Below are positions 8,168 to 17,143 of a stretch of DNA of 64,000 nt, one piece after another. This DNA is from Nonomuraea sediminis (lineage in GTDB: Bacteria; Actinomycetota; Actinomycetes; Streptosporangiales; Streptosporangiaceae): assembly GCF_018531495.1 (NCBI RefSeq), contig NZ_JAHDTI010000015.1:186001-250000 (forward strand), given 5' to 3'. Every line of letters begins with the position of its first letter. Within the stretch, counting starts at the first letter, position 1. The notes beneath the pieces are model-generated. The model was not told the origin of the DNA. It saw nothing but the letters and a program-made list of their open reading frames with translations, and made no database searches. A program made the position numbers and the translations under genes.

Positions 8168-9893
8168 ACAGCGGCACCGGCGGCGCCAGCGGAGTGCCCG
8201 GCTTGATCGGCCGGTGCTCCCAGCGCGCCGCGCCGTCGTACTCGCCGCTGATCACCGGGTACGGCGTGCCGCCGTCCTCGTCGACCTCCTGGATCTCCGG
8301 CATGCCCGACCAGACGCCCTCGCCGCCGAGCATGCCGTACACCTTGTTGGAGGAGGACGGCAGGAACGGCGTCAGCATCGTCTTGGCGTCGTCGACCACC
8401 TGCAGCGCGACGTGCAGGATCGACTTCTGCCGCTCGGGGTCGTCCTTGAGCTTCCACGGCTCCTGGTCGGCCAGGTACTTGTTGGCCTCGCGGACCACGT
8501 CGAACGCCTCGGTGATGGCGTTCTTGAAGCGCGAGCGGCCCAGCTCCGCGCCCACCGGGGCGAAGGCGTTGCGGGAACGCTCGAGCAGCTGGCGGTCGGC
8601 GTCGGTCAGGTCGCCCGCCTCGGGGATCTGGCCGAAGTTCTTGGCCGCCATCGAGATCGACCGGTTGACCAGGTTGCCCCAGGCCGCGACAAGCTCGCCG
8701 TTGTTGCGGTTGACGAACTCCTGCCAGGTGAAGTCGGTGTCCTGGTTCTCAGGGCCGGCCACGGCGATGTAGTAGCGCAGCGCGTCGGCGTCGTAGCGCG
8801 CGAGGAAGTCGCGCACGTAGATCACGACCTGGCGCGAGGAGGAGAACTTCCTGCCCTCCATCGTCAGGAACTCGCTGGAGACCACCTCGGACGGCACGTT
8901 CAGCGCGCCCAGCGAGCCCGCCTTGCCGTCCTTGGCGCCCTGGCCGTTGTAGCCGAACAGCATCGCCGGCCAGATCTCGGCGTGGAAGACGATGTTGTCC
9001 TTGCCCATGAAGTAGTAGCTCTTGGCGTCGGGGTTCTGCCACCACTGCCGCCAGGCGTCCGGGTCGCCGCTGCGCCTGGCCCACTCGATCGAGGCGCTCA
9101 GGTAGCCGATGACGGCGTCGAACCAGACGTACAGGCGCTTGTTCGCCTGGTCGCTCCAGCCGTCGAGCGGGATCGGCACGCCCCAGTCCAGGTCGCGGCT
9201 GATGGCGCGCGGCTGCAGGTCGCCGAGCAGGTTCAGGGCGAACTTCAGCACGTTCGGCCGCCAGTCGCCCTGCTTGGACTGCAGGTAGGTGCCCAGCACC
9301 TCGGCGAAGGCGGGCAGGTCGAGCATGAAGTGCTCGGTCTCGACGAAGATCGGCGTCTCGCCGTTGATGCGGCTCCTGGGGTTGATCAGCTGGATCGGGT
9401 CGAGCTGGTTGCCGCAGTTGTCGCACTGGTCGCCGCGCGCGCCGTCGTAGCCGCAGATGGGGCAGGTGCCCTCGATGTAGCGGTCGGGCAGCGTCCGCGC
9501 GGTCGACGGGGAGATCGCGCCCATCGTCACCTTGGGCACGATGTAGCCGTTGGCGTACAGGCCCTTGAAGATCTCCTGCGTGACGGCGTAGTGGTTCTTG
9601 GTCGTGGTCCTGGTGAACAGGTCGTACGACAGACCGAGCGCGGTCAGGTCCTCGGCGATCACCCGGTTGTACCGGTCGGCCAGCTCGCGGGCGGTCACGC
9701 CCTCCTTGTCGGCCTGGACCTGGATCGGAGTGCCGTGCTCGTCGGTGCCCGACACCATCAGCACCTTGTTGCCCGCCATCCGCTGGTAGCGGCTGAAAAC
9801 ATCGGACGGCACGCCGAACCCGGAGACATGCCCGATATGACGGGGACCGTTGGCGTAGGGCCACGCGACGGCGGTGAGGATGTGCTGGGACAT
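8103..9893 (-). CDS. metG: Methionyl-tRNA synthetase
   Basis: 596 residues, cytoplasmic. Charges tRNA-Met. The HIGH motif (PRHIGH, residues 19-22), the KMSKS equivalent KFSSSR (about 347-352) and a zinc knuckle with two CxxC pairs (CPIC, CDNC; about 144-161) are visible, followed by the anticodon-binding helical domain. ATG at 9893 (MSQHILTAVAWPYANG) is chosen over the upstream ATG at 9953 because it is the conserved N-terminus and sits 7 nt after a TAGGCT hexamer. There is no C-terminal tRNA-binding (EMAP-like) domain. Confidence 0.95.
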   Translation of the reverse strand: MSQHILTAVAWPYANGPRHIGHVSGFGVPSDVFSRYQRMAGNKVLMVSGTDEHGTPIQVQADKEGVTARELADRYNRVIAEDLTALGLSYDLFTRTTTKNHYAVTQEIFKGLYANGYIVPKVTMGAISPSTARTLPDRYIEGTCPICGYDGARGDQCDNCGNQLDPIQLINPRSRINGETPIFVETEHFMLDLPAFAEVLGTYLQSKQGDWRPNVLKFALNLLGDLQPRAISRDLDWGVPIPLDGWSDQANKRLYVWFDAVIGYLSASIEWARRSGDPDAWRQWWQNPDAKSYYFMGKDNIVFHAEIWPAMLFGYNGQGAKDGKAGSLGALNVPSEVVSSEFLTMEGRKFSSSRQVVIYVRDFLARYDADALRYYIAVAGPENQDTDFTWQEFVNRNNGELVAAWGNLVNRSISMAAKNFGQIPEAGDLTDADRQLLERSRNAFAPVGAELGRSRFKNAITEAFDVVREANKYLADQEPWKLKDDPERQKSILHVALQVVDDAKTMLTPFLPSSSNKVYGMLGGEGVWSGMPEIQEVDEDGGTPYPVISGEYDGAARWEHRPIKPGTPLAPPVPLFKKLDPKVVDEELSRLGTPAE

Positions 9894-9900
9894 GCACCTA

Positions 9901-9906
9901 AGCCTA
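9901..9906 (-). promoter_or_regulatory. -10 hexamer for leaderless metG transcript
   Basis: On the minus strand TAGGCT is followed by seven bases and the metG ATG. The spacing fits transcription beginning at the A of the start codon. Confidence 0.5.
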
Positions 9907-9993
9907 CGGTCTCTTTCCCACGCGTACGGCAAGCCCTCACGAACCCGCGGCAACAGGAGTCAGCCTGCCGTCAACTCATCGGTGTCTGGGCAA

Positions 9994-10032
9994 CACGACG
10001 ACTGCCCGGACGGTGCGCGGACAGTCGTCGTG
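9994..10032 (-). terminator. Hairpin downstream of the first sigma/membrane-protein operon
   Basis: CACGACGACTG (9994-10004) and CAGTCGTCGTG (10022-10032) form an 11-bp perfect stem about 50 bp after the stop at 10080. There is no strong T-run, so termination is inferred from structure and position. Confidence 0.5.
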
Positions 10033-10079
10033 GCGAGGATAGGGCAGGGGCGGCGGTACGGCCGCCGCCTGTTTCGTGG

Positions 10080-11030
10080 CTAGTCGGTGACGACGTTGTC
10101 GCGCGGGCCACCGTAGACGGGGTTCTTGTCGTAGCGCTTGTCGGTGACGAGCAGGCGGACTGTGTCGGAGGCGACTTGTTCCGCCTCCCAGACGACCCAG
10201 TCCTTTCCGACGGGTGTGCTCTGCTCGGATACCTCCGTGAAGCCTCCCGGATTGCCCGGATAGGGCTCGATGATCAGGTAGGTGATCTTCAATCCGCGCT
10301 TGGTGATCTCCGGCAGCACCTCGCGTACGGTCTTCTCGTCCACTCGATACCCGGCGAGCACGCCTGCCTTGCTGGTGGCTGCCTGCTGTCCGCCCTCGTC
10401 GTAGCGCTCTCCCGGCTTGGCCTGGCGTCCCAGCCTGAGAGAGGCCTTCCCTGTGAGGTCAGCCGGAACGCGGAGCACCAGGTAGCAGTTCTTCTGCTGG
10501 GCGGAACACGGCTTGCCTTCGCGATCTTCCATGCCGGAGGCGGAGGTCCAGCTCTTCCCGGACGCGCGCACTCCGCCCTCGATGCCCGTCACCTCCTGGC
10601 CCACCTTTGTCGGCGCCACGGGGACGATCCGCACATCGACGTCCAGGCCGAGCGCCAGGAACGCCTGGTGATACTTCTCGTGGTCAGCGTAGGGATCCTT
10701 GATCCGCGCGAGGTATTCCTCGCCCTCGCGCTCGATCTCGATCTCCGAGCTGGCGTAGGAGGTGGCCGTGCCGTGGCCACCCCCCAGGACGCTGGGACCG
10801 ATCACGACGCCGGCGGCGAGCGCCGCCGTGACGGTCACGCCCAGCAGCAGGCGCCGGACACCGCGGCGACGGGCAGGGCGCGCTCGTGGGGCGGCTGTGC
10901 TGGGGTCCTCGGCTGTGATCAAGGTAAGCAGCGTTCGTGCCTCAGCGTCGGAAGGGAGGCCTCCCGGCTGACCGGGTGCGATCCGGGCCAGCGCTCTGGT
11001 CATGGCGTCGATCTCGTCGGTGTTCTTCAC
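10080..11030 (-). CDS. Single-pass membrane protein partnered with ECF sigma factor (anti-sigma-like)
   Basis: 316 residues. A short cytoplasmic N-terminal region (about 1-52) and a basic patch (RPARRRGVRR) are followed by a TM helix (about 58-78) and an external domain with two Cys (GKPCS, KNCYL). The start overlaps the sigma factor stop by 4 nt (ATGA), so the pair is translationally coupled. The layout matches the CU044_5270-like proteins that accompany ECF sigma factors in Streptosporangiaceae. An anti-sigma or signal-sensing role is inferred from context; no zinc anti-sigma HxxxCxxC motif is seen. Confidence 0.7.
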   Translation of the reverse strand: MKNTDEIDAMTRALARIAPGQPGGLPSDAEARTLLTLITAEDPSTAAPRARPARRRGVRRLLLGVTVTAALAAGVVIGPSVLGGGHGTATSYASSEIEIEREGEEYLARIKDPYADHEKYHQAFLALGLDVDVRIVPVAPTKVGQEVTGIEGGVRASGKSWTSASGMEDREGKPCSAQQKNCYLVLRVPADLTGKASLRLGRQAKPGERYDEGGQQAATSKAGVLAGYRVDEKTVREVLPEITKRGLKITYLIIEPYPGNPGGFTEVSEQSTPVGKDWVVWEAEQVASDTVRLLVTDKRYDKNPVYGGPRDNVVTD

Positions 11031-11575
11031 AGCGGCCTCTCCGCCGGCGCGAGCCGGCTCTGCGGCGTTGAATAGATGCCCGCTCGGGTCAGCGCGCGGG
11101 AGAAGCGCCGGCGGGCGCGGTGAAGCCTGACGCGTACGACATTGCGCGACAGGCCCAGCGCCGTGGCGATCTCCTTGTGGTCCAGGTCCTCCCAGGCGAC
11201 CAGCGCCAGCAATTCCCTGTCGTCGTCGGGCAGGGCCCGAAATATCTGGGCGATCGCTTCCCGTTCGAGCCCGCTGTCGGGAGAGTCCGCGTAACGGTCG
11301 GCCATCTTGAGATCGAGCTCGGCGCTACGAGCCTTGCGGCGGCCCTCGCTACGGTGGTGGTTGGCCAGCACGTTGCGTGCCACGCCGTAGAGCCACAACG
11401 TGGCCTCTTCCCTTGGCGGCAGATCCTCCATCCGCCGCCAGGCGATCGTGAAGGTCTCCGCGACCACGTCCGCGGCGTCCTGCGGCGAGTCGCAGCGGCG
11501 CACGGCATACGCTGTGATCTGGCCATACGTCTCCCGGTAGATGGCCTCGAATCTGGCCAGCCGTTCGTCATCCAC
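11027..11575 (-). CDS. ECF-type RNA polymerase sigma factor
   Basis: 182 residues. Sigma region 2 includes DVVAETFTIAWRR and LWLYGVARNVLANHHR; region 4 is LPDDDRELLALVAWEDLDHKEIA followed by the recognition helix ALGLSRNVVRVRLHRARRR. It should direct polymerase to a small regulon, probably including this operon. The partner membrane protein starts inside its stop codon. One of three such pairs in the window, all on the minus strand. Confidence 0.88.
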   Translation of the reverse strand: MDDERLARFEAIYRETYGQITAYAVRRCDSPQDAADVVAETFTIAWRRMEDLPPREEATLWLYGVARNVLANHHRSEGRRKARSAELDLKMADRYADSPDSGLEREAIAQIFRALPDDDRELLALVAWEDLDHKEIATALGLSRNVVRVRLHRARRRFSRALTRAGIYSTPQSRLAPAERPL

Positions 11576-12631
11576 GGGCGGTTCCCATGAGCGATTCCTT
11601 AGTCAGCACGAAATACAGACATGCCGCCTATGTATGAAGCGGGCCCATCATTACGCCCCAACCTCAAGAAGATTCAGCGCGTCGATGACCCCAGAAGCGG
11701 GCTGCATCCCTGCACGCAAGGACGGCAGGCAGTTCCCCACACCCGCACGGGACCCGGTCGTGGAGCCAGAGAAACCTCAGCATCTGTGCGAAGGCCGGCT
11801 TCGTCGGCCCGCGACGCCCTGCCAGGCGTTCCATCTCGTCACCGAGCAGCGTCCAGTGGCTGACCGACTCGTCCTCGAAGGACACGCGCCACGGCGCTCG
11901 GGACTCCCCTCCCGGGCGGCCGACAGTTCCGGGCCAGAGACCACAGACCAACCCCAGAGATCCGGACCAATACTTACCGTGCACGACTCGACACGTCGGG
12001 AGAAGAAGGCTCCTCAAGGGCCCACGTGTACCTGGTGACAGCTTCGTCAACGACAGGTCAGTGCCGGTCGTCCTTGCCGATCGATGCAGGACATCCAAGA
12101 TCCTCACCGCTGCCTCCGCTCCCTATGGGGAGCCGACCGCTTCACCCTTCTTGCGTACGACGACGCATGCGCAGGGCGACACCTCAACCCCGCGAGGGCC
12201 TCGTCCACGCGGCGGCAGCCGCCCTCCACACCCTCATCGACCACCTGGCCGGCTGGATGATGAACGGCCACCATCGCAAGCCCTGATCGATCCTCATTGC
12301 CGCCAGTGGCATGCTCGACATCTCATAGACCTTGTCCTGGGACGCCTATCAACGGCGCGGGGTCGAACGCCCCGGCGCCTGGAGCGTGGCCAAGGTGGGT
12401 GAGCTGGAGACGCGGCCCACGGCGCCTCCCCGATGGCGCCAGCGGGTTTGCGCGCCGCCAGGCGCGCCCTCAAAGGGGCGCCTGAGCGTAGCGAAGACCT
12501 TCAGGGGTCGGGGCTGGCCCCGACTGGAGAAGCGTCTGAGCAAGACCGCGCGACAGCGCTGATCGCGAAGCCCTCGCTTTTCATCTCAGGAAAAGCGCCT
12601 GAGCGCAGCGAAGACCTTGCCTTTGGCCCAG
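11576..12631. other. 1.05-kb region without a convincing gene
   Basis: Several open frames exist (longest: minus 11664-12107, 147 residues) but none shows a recognisable domain, good ribosome site or normal third-position GC bias, so I call none. The right part (12420-12620) is rich in GGCGCC-type short palindromes and holds two near-identical 24-bp direct repeats. It may be a decayed gene region. Confidence 0.4.
12478..12618 (+). repeat. Pair of 24-bp direct repeats (GCGCCTGAGCG-AGCGAAGACC type)
   Basis: Copies at 12478-12501 and 12595-12618 differ at one base (T/C in the middle). Shared core: CCTGAGCG, then T or C, then AGCGAAGACCTT. They lie 117 bp apart, just downstream of the glycosyltransferase terminator. 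Confidence 0.7.
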
Positions 12632-12673
12632 AAAAATACGCCGCAGGCGCCCCGGGTAGGGGCGCCTGCGGCG
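12632..12673 (-). terminator. Strong intrinsic terminator of the GT2 gene
   Basis: A perfect 15-bp GC-rich stem (12639-12653 with 12659-12673, 5-nt loop) is followed on the minus strand by TATTTTTC. It starts 15 bp after the stop at 12688: the most classical rho-independent terminator in the window. Confidence 0.85.
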
Positions 12674-12687
12674 ATAGTGAAGGGCTT

Positions 12688-13911
12688 TCAGTGCTTGGTG
12701 GACTCTTCGCGGGTGAGGGCCTCGGCGGCTTCCTCGGCGGCCTTGGCGGCGACATCGACCGAGGATTCCCTGGTGCGGCGGATGCCGAGGATGCTGATGA
12801 AGAGCGAGGCGAAGATCGTCTGGAAGCTCATGACGAGCGCTGTGGCCGCGGGCACCACCATGCGCAGCGACTCCCGCGGGTCGAGCTGGCCGAAGCTGCG
12901 GACCTGCCAGTGGACCAGCGACATCACCAGGCCGACGAGACCGGCGAGCGCCAGCAGGCCGCCGACCACGAGGCCCTTCTCCAGGGTGACGATGTCGATG
13001 AGTTTCCTGATCCGTGGTGACTCGGGCAGGAACCCTTCCTCCGCCGCGTAGATCTTGGTGAAGACCGCGAACAGGACCGCCTGGAAGCCGATCACCACCG
13101 CGGCCGACGCCCCGACCAGGGTGTCGACGTCGAAGGCCAGCTCACCGATCTCGACAGGGCCGAACGTCAGGGCGGTGCCGGCGACCACGCCGAGCGCCAT
13201 CAGCAGCAGGCCCGGATAGAAGAACAGCCACTTCGGGCTGTACAGGAGCAGGAAACGCAGGTGGCGCCAGCCGTCGCGCCAGGAGCGCAGGTGCGGCGGG
13301 CGGGAGCGGCCGTCGGGCGAGAGCGTGGTGGGCACCTCGCGCACGTCCAGGCCGGACAGGGTGGAGCGGACCACCATCTCGCTGGCGAACTCCATGCCGC
13401 CGGTCTGCAGCTGCAGCTTGAGGATGGAGTCGCGGCGGAACCCGCGCAGCCCGCAGTGGAAGTCGCCGATCGCGCTCGGGAAGAACAGCCGCCCGACGAA
13501 CGACAGGACCGGGTTGCCCAGGTAGCGGTGGAGCGGAGGCATGGCCCCTGGTGCGATGCCGCCCTTGAAGCGGTTGCCCATCACCAGGTCGGCGCCGTCA
13601 CGCAGCTGCTCTACAAAAGGGAGCAGGGCCGTGAAGTCGTAGGAGTCGTCGGCGTCGCCCATGATGACGTACTTGCCACGGGCGGCGCGGATGCCGCCGA
13701 TCAGGGCGTTGCCGTAGCCCTTCTCGTCGACGTGGACGACGCGGGCCCCGGCGTCACGCGCGAGCTGCTGAGAGCCGTCCGTACTGCCATTGTCGGCGAT
13801 CAGGACCTCGCCCTCGATGCCGTTCTCCTCCATGCACGCGACTGCCTTGCGCACACAGACTTCCACGGTCTCGGCCTCGTTGAGGCAGGGCATGACCACC
13901 GTCAGTTCCAC
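12688..13911 (-). CDS. Family 2 glycosyltransferase, polyprenyl-phosphate type, with C-terminal membrane domain
   Basis: 407 residues. GT-A domain (about 1-220): VVMPCLNEAETV, ADNGSTDGS, KGYGNAL, and the metal-binding MGDADDSYDF. The C-terminal half has four TM helices (about 228-260, 266-290, 312-335, 350-375) and a charged tail. It resembles DPM1/GtrB-like enzymes that transfer a sugar from a nucleotide donor to polyprenyl phosphate at the membrane. Its product could feed the nearby GT39-like and Pmt enzymes, which use polyprenyl-phosphate sugars. Divergent from the membrane glycosyltransferase at 14011. Confidence 0.85.
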   Translation of the reverse strand: MELTVVMPCLNEAETVEVCVRKAVACMEENGIEGEVLIADNGSTDGSQQLARDAGARVVHVDEKGYGNALIGGIRAARGKYVIMGDADDSYDFTALLPFVEQLRDGADLVMGNRFKGGIAPGAMPPLHRYLGNPVLSFVGRLFFPSAIGDFHCGLRGFRRDSILKLQLQTGGMEFASEMVVRSTLSGLDVREVPTTLSPDGRSRPPHLRSWRDGWRHLRFLLLYSPKWLFFYPGLLLMALGVVAGTALTFGPVEIGELAFDVDTLVGASAAVVIGFQAVLFAVFTKIYAAEEGFLPESPRIRKLIDIVTLEKGLVVGGLLALAGLVGLVMSLVHWQVRSFGQLDPRESLRMVVPAATALVMSFQTIFASLFISILGIRRTRESSVDVAAKAAEEAAEALTREESTKH

Positions 13912-13997
13912 GTCTCAACCCTTCAGTCACGTGTGTTCCAGTGAACCATCATGCACTCTGCCCGGGCATGCTCGCGTCAAGACCACAAAACGACTGG

Positions 13998-14003
13998 CAT
14001 TCT
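13998..14003 (+). promoter_or_regulatory. -10-like hexamer before the 14011 start
   Basis: CATTCT is followed by seven bases and ATG at 14011, the same leaderless spacing seen elsewhere in the window. This decides the start against the upstream ATG at 13951. Confidence 0.35.
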
Positions 14004-14010
14004 TGATTGC

Positions 14011-15579
14011 ATGGTGAGCGTCGCGGAGGCCACCCCTGTGGGGCACTCCGCTCCTGGCCCGGTGGCCCGTGTGTGGATGTTCCTGCGCAGGCACCGGGTG
14101 TTCGCCGTGGCATTCGCCGTGGGCGGGTTGCTGCGGCTGATCACCATGCTCGGGTACGGCCCGGCCATGTGGTTCAACGATTCCTACGAATACGTATCGG
14201 TTGCGTTGCATCCACGTCCCAGCGCCATCAGGCCCGACGGTTACGGGTTCTGGCTGATGGTGCTGAAACCGTTCCACAGTTTCGCCTTGGTCATATTTAC
14301 GCAGCACTTGATGGGTCTCGCGACCGCGGCGCTGATCTACGCCCTGTTGAGGTGCAAGTTCGCGCTCCCCAAGTGGGGGGCGACGCTCGCGGCCGTGCCG
14401 GTGCTGCTCGACGCCTACCAGATCCAGCTCGAGCAGCTCGTCATGTCGGACGTGATGTTCACGCTGATCGTGGTGGGCGTGATCACGCTGGTGCTGTGGA
14501 AGCGGCGGATGTCGTGGCAGATCGGCGCCGTCGTCGGGCTGCTGCTCGCGCTGACCGCGCTCACCCGTTCGATCGGCCTGCCGATCCTGGGCCTGGTGGT
14601 GGCGTACCTGGTCATCAAGCGGGTGGGGTGGAAGCCGATCGTGGCCATGGTGATCGCGTGTGCGATCCCGGTCGGCTCCTACATGGCGTGGTTCTCCACA
14701 AACTTCGGCAAATTCGCGATGACCAACAGCGACGGCACCATCCTTTACATGCGTACGGCAATCTTTGCCGACTGCCAGAAGATGGGGGTCGGCGGCTTCA
14801 AGCACACCGACCTGATCCCGCTGTGCATCACCGACCCGCCCGACCTGCGCAAGCCCTACGCGCAGTGGTACCTGTGGGGCACGGGCAACGGCAACGGCGA
14901 GGGCATCGGCGAGGTGCTGCACCGCTACGGCGCCAACAAGAAGTTCACCTACATCACCAACGAGATGGCCAGCGAGTTCGCCAAGCTCGCGATCATCTCG
15001 CAGCCGGCCGACTACCTGCGCGTGGTGGGGCTGGACTTCCTGCGCACCTTCCACTGGGGCAGGCCGGTCTTCCCCGACCCCGACACCTACGACATGTACG
15101 AGTTCAAGCCGTACTACGAGCTCGGCGCGAACGGCCAGCCCACGCGCCTGCCCAGCTGGTCCTCCCCCGGCGGCCGGGTCGACACCGACGCCTTCGCCTA
15201 CGAGCAGGGCCCGCCCGAGACGAAGATCGTCGCCCCGTGGGCCGACATCATGTCCGCCTACCAGAAGCTCTTCTACCTGCGCGGCATCCTGCTCGGCGGC
15301 ATCCTGCTGATCGGCCTGTACGGCGTGGCGGTCCGCTGGCGGAAGGTCGGCGGCCCGGTGGCGTTGCCGTGGTTCGCCGCGTTCGGGCTGCTGCTGGCTC
15401 CGGCCGCGACGGCCGAGTTCGACTACCGGTACGTGCTGCCCGCCGTACCGCTGGCCTGCATCGCGGCGGCGATCACGTTGCGGAAGGTGTCACGGAGACG
15501 GAAGGGGGCGGCTTCGGCGTCGGCGCAGGAGTCACCCACGATCGCGACAGCATCCGACTCCACCAGTCTGCGAACGTGA
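14011..15579 (+). CDS. Polytopic membrane glycosyltransferase, GT39/ArnT-like
   Basis: 522 residues. About ten to eleven TM helices. An early acidic loop (WFNDSYEY, about residues 53-60) is in the position of the catalytic Asp of GT-C enzymes, and a large hydrophilic loop (about 240-420) precedes the last helices. Probably transfers sugar from a polyprenyl-phosphate donor on the outer face of the membrane; acceptor unknown. ATG 14011 was chosen on spacing to the -10-like element and because residues before it are not membrane-like. Its last 107 bp overlap the convergent pmt gene. Confidence 0.7.
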   Translation: MVSVAEATPVGHSAPGPVARVWMFLRRHRVFAVAFAVGGLLRLITMLGYGPAMWFNDSYEYVSVALHPRPSAIRPDGYGFWLMVLKPFHSFALVIFTQHLMGLATAALIYALLRCKFALPKWGATLAAVPVLLDAYQIQLEQLVMSDVMFTLIVVGVITLVLWKRRMSWQIGAVVGLLLALTALTRSIGLPILGLVVAYLVIKRVGWKPIVAMVIACAIPVGSYMAWFSTNFGKFAMTNSDGTILYMRTAIFADCQKMGVGGFKHTDLIPLCITDPPDLRKPYAQWYLWGTGNGNGEGIGEVLHRYGANKKFTYITNEMASEFAKLAIISQPADYLRVVGLDFLRTFHWGRPVFPDPDTYDMYEFKPYYELGANGQPTRLPSWSSPGGRVDTDAFAYEQGPPETKIVAPWADIMSAYQKLFYLRGILLGGILLIGLYGVAVRWRKVGGPVALPWFAAFGLLLAPAATAEFDYRYVLPAVPLACIAAAITLRKVSRRRKGAASASAQESPTIATASDSTSLRT

Positions 15580-17143
15580 TCGTGTCGGCCGACAGCACCG
15601 GGTAGAGCCACCAGAAGTTGATCAGCACGACGAGCGCGAACGCGCCGACCGCGGCGGCCCCCATGGCCCGCCGTACCGGGGGATCGTCGGCCTTGCCCAG
15701 GGCCAGGCCGGCGACCAGGACGCAGGCCAGCACCATGAACGGCACGAGCGGGATCATGTAGAACAGGTACATGGTGCGGTGGTCGGCCAGCGCGAAGTAG
15801 AACCAGGGGATCCAGCCGGCCGCGTAGGTCAGCAGCACGGCGCCGGCCCGCCAGTCGCGGTTGGCGACGTACCAGACGATGAGGGCGAGCAGCGCCAGGA
15901 TCGAGGCGTACCAGAGCGCGGGGGTGCCGACGCCGATGATCGCCTGGGCGCAGCGCTCGGCGCCGCACGGCACGTTCTTGGGTTCGACGTAGTAGAAGGT
16001 CACGGGCCTGAACTGGACCGGCCAGCTCCAGGGCTGCGACATGTAGGGGTGGTAGGCGTCCAGCCCGCTGTGGTAGCCGAGGACGTCGAGTTGATACTTC
16101 AGCCACGACCGGATCGAGTCGATCACGAAGAACATGGGCCCGGCGGAGGTGGCCTGCTCCCAGTTGCGCCCGTACCCGGCGTCGGTGACGAACCAGCCGG
16201 TCCACGACAGCAGGAACGTCGCCCCAGGAATCAGCGCGAACGCGGCGAACCCGGAGGGCAGGTCCAGTGAGAAGGTCCCCCGGTACGGCTGCCGCAGCCC
16301 GATCGCCCGCCTGGCACCCATGTCCCAGAACAGGGACAGCAGCGCGAAGGCCACCAGGAAGAAGATCCCCGACCACTTGACCGCGCACGCGGCCCCCAGG
16401 CACACCCCGGCCGCGATCCGCCACGGCCTTAACCCGAGCCGGGGTCCCATGGCCGTGATCGGCGAACTCGCGTACCAGGCGACGAGCCGTTCCCGCACCC
16501 GGTCGCGGTCGACGACCAGGCAGCCGAACCCGGCCAGCACCCAGAACATCAGGAAGATGTCCAGCAGCGCGGTGCGCGACAGCACGAAGTGCAGTCCGTC
16601 GAGCGACAGCAGCAGCCCGCCCAGGCACCCGAGCAGTGTGGACCGGGTCATCCTGCGGGCGATCCTGGCCAGCATCAGGATCGACAGCGTGCCCACCAGC
16701 GCCGCGACGAAGCGCCAGCCGAACGGGTTCATCCCGAAGATCCACTCGCCGAGGCCGATCATCCACTTGCCCAGCGGCGGGTGGGCGACGTAGGAGGCGC
16801 AGTCGTCGAAGTTGGGGCACTGCTTGAAGATGTCCAGGTTGCCGGCGATCAGCCGCTTGTCGGCGATGGGGTTCTTGGCGTCGCCGAGCATGGTCCGCTC
16901 GACGCCGTACTTGAGCAGGGAGTAGGCGTCCTTGATGTAGAACGTCTCGTCGAAGACGACCGCCTTCGGCTCGGCCAGGCGGTAGAAGCGCAGAAATCCC
17001 CCGAACAGCGCGACCGCGATGGGTCCGAGCCAGCCCCACAGGGGGCTGCCCTGCATCGGCGGCACGAGCCTGTGAGCTGAAACCCCCCAGTTCTTCACGA
17101 TGCGCACCCTATGGGGTTGTAGATCCCCTGTGAACCGCGTCAT
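15473..17143 (-). CDS. Dolichyl/polyprenyl-phosphate-mannose protein O-mannosyltransferase (copy 1)
   Basis: 556 residues, GT39 family. The N-terminal loop has VVFDETFYIKDA with the Asp-Glu pair needed for catalysis; HPPLGKWMIGLGEW and RMTRSTLLGC are family signatures; eleven or so TM helices follow. It would mannosylate secreted proteins co-translocationally from polyprenyl-phospho-mannose. The start overlaps the 3' end of rsmI by 35 bp in the same direction, suggesting an rsmI-pmt operon. A close paralogue is divergent at 18036. The 3' end overlaps the convergent gene at 14011-15579. Confidence 0.88.
   Translation of the reverse strand: MTRFTGDLQPHRVRIVKNWGVSAHRLVPPMQGSPLWGWLGPIAVALFGGFLRFYRLAEPKAVVFDETFYIKDAYSLLKYGVERTMLGDAKNPIADKRLIAGNLDIFKQCPNFDDCASYVAHPPLGKWMIGLGEWIFGMNPFGWRFVAALVGTLSILMLARIARRMTRSTLLGCLGGLLLSLDGLHFVLSRTALLDIFLMFWVLAGFGCLVVDRDRVRERLVAWYASSPITAMGPRLGLRPWRIAAGVCLGAACAVKWSGIFFLVAFALLSLFWDMGARRAIGLRQPYRGTFSLDLPSGFAAFALIPGATFLLSWTGWFVTDAGYGRNWEQATSAGPMFFVIDSIRSWLKYQLDVLGYHSGLDAYHPYMSQPWSWPVQFRPVTFYYVEPKNVPCGAERCAQAIIGVGTPALWYASILALLALIVWYVANRDWRAGAVLLTYAAGWIPWFYFALADHRTMYLFYMIPLVPFMVLACVLVAGLALGKADDPPVRRAMGAAAVGAFALVVLINFWWLYPVLSADTITFADWWSRMLSRSWVTPAPTPKPPPSVSVTPSAT

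Noticed and set aside
8214..11075. 953-residue plus-strand open frame opposite metG and the sigma operon
   Set aside because: Spans three real minus-strand genes and their intergenic regions; no start context or motifs.
11664..12107. 147-residue minus-strand frame in the 11.6-12.6 kb gap
   Set aside because: No recognisable domain, no ribosome site, unusual composition; left uncalled though a decayed gene is possible.
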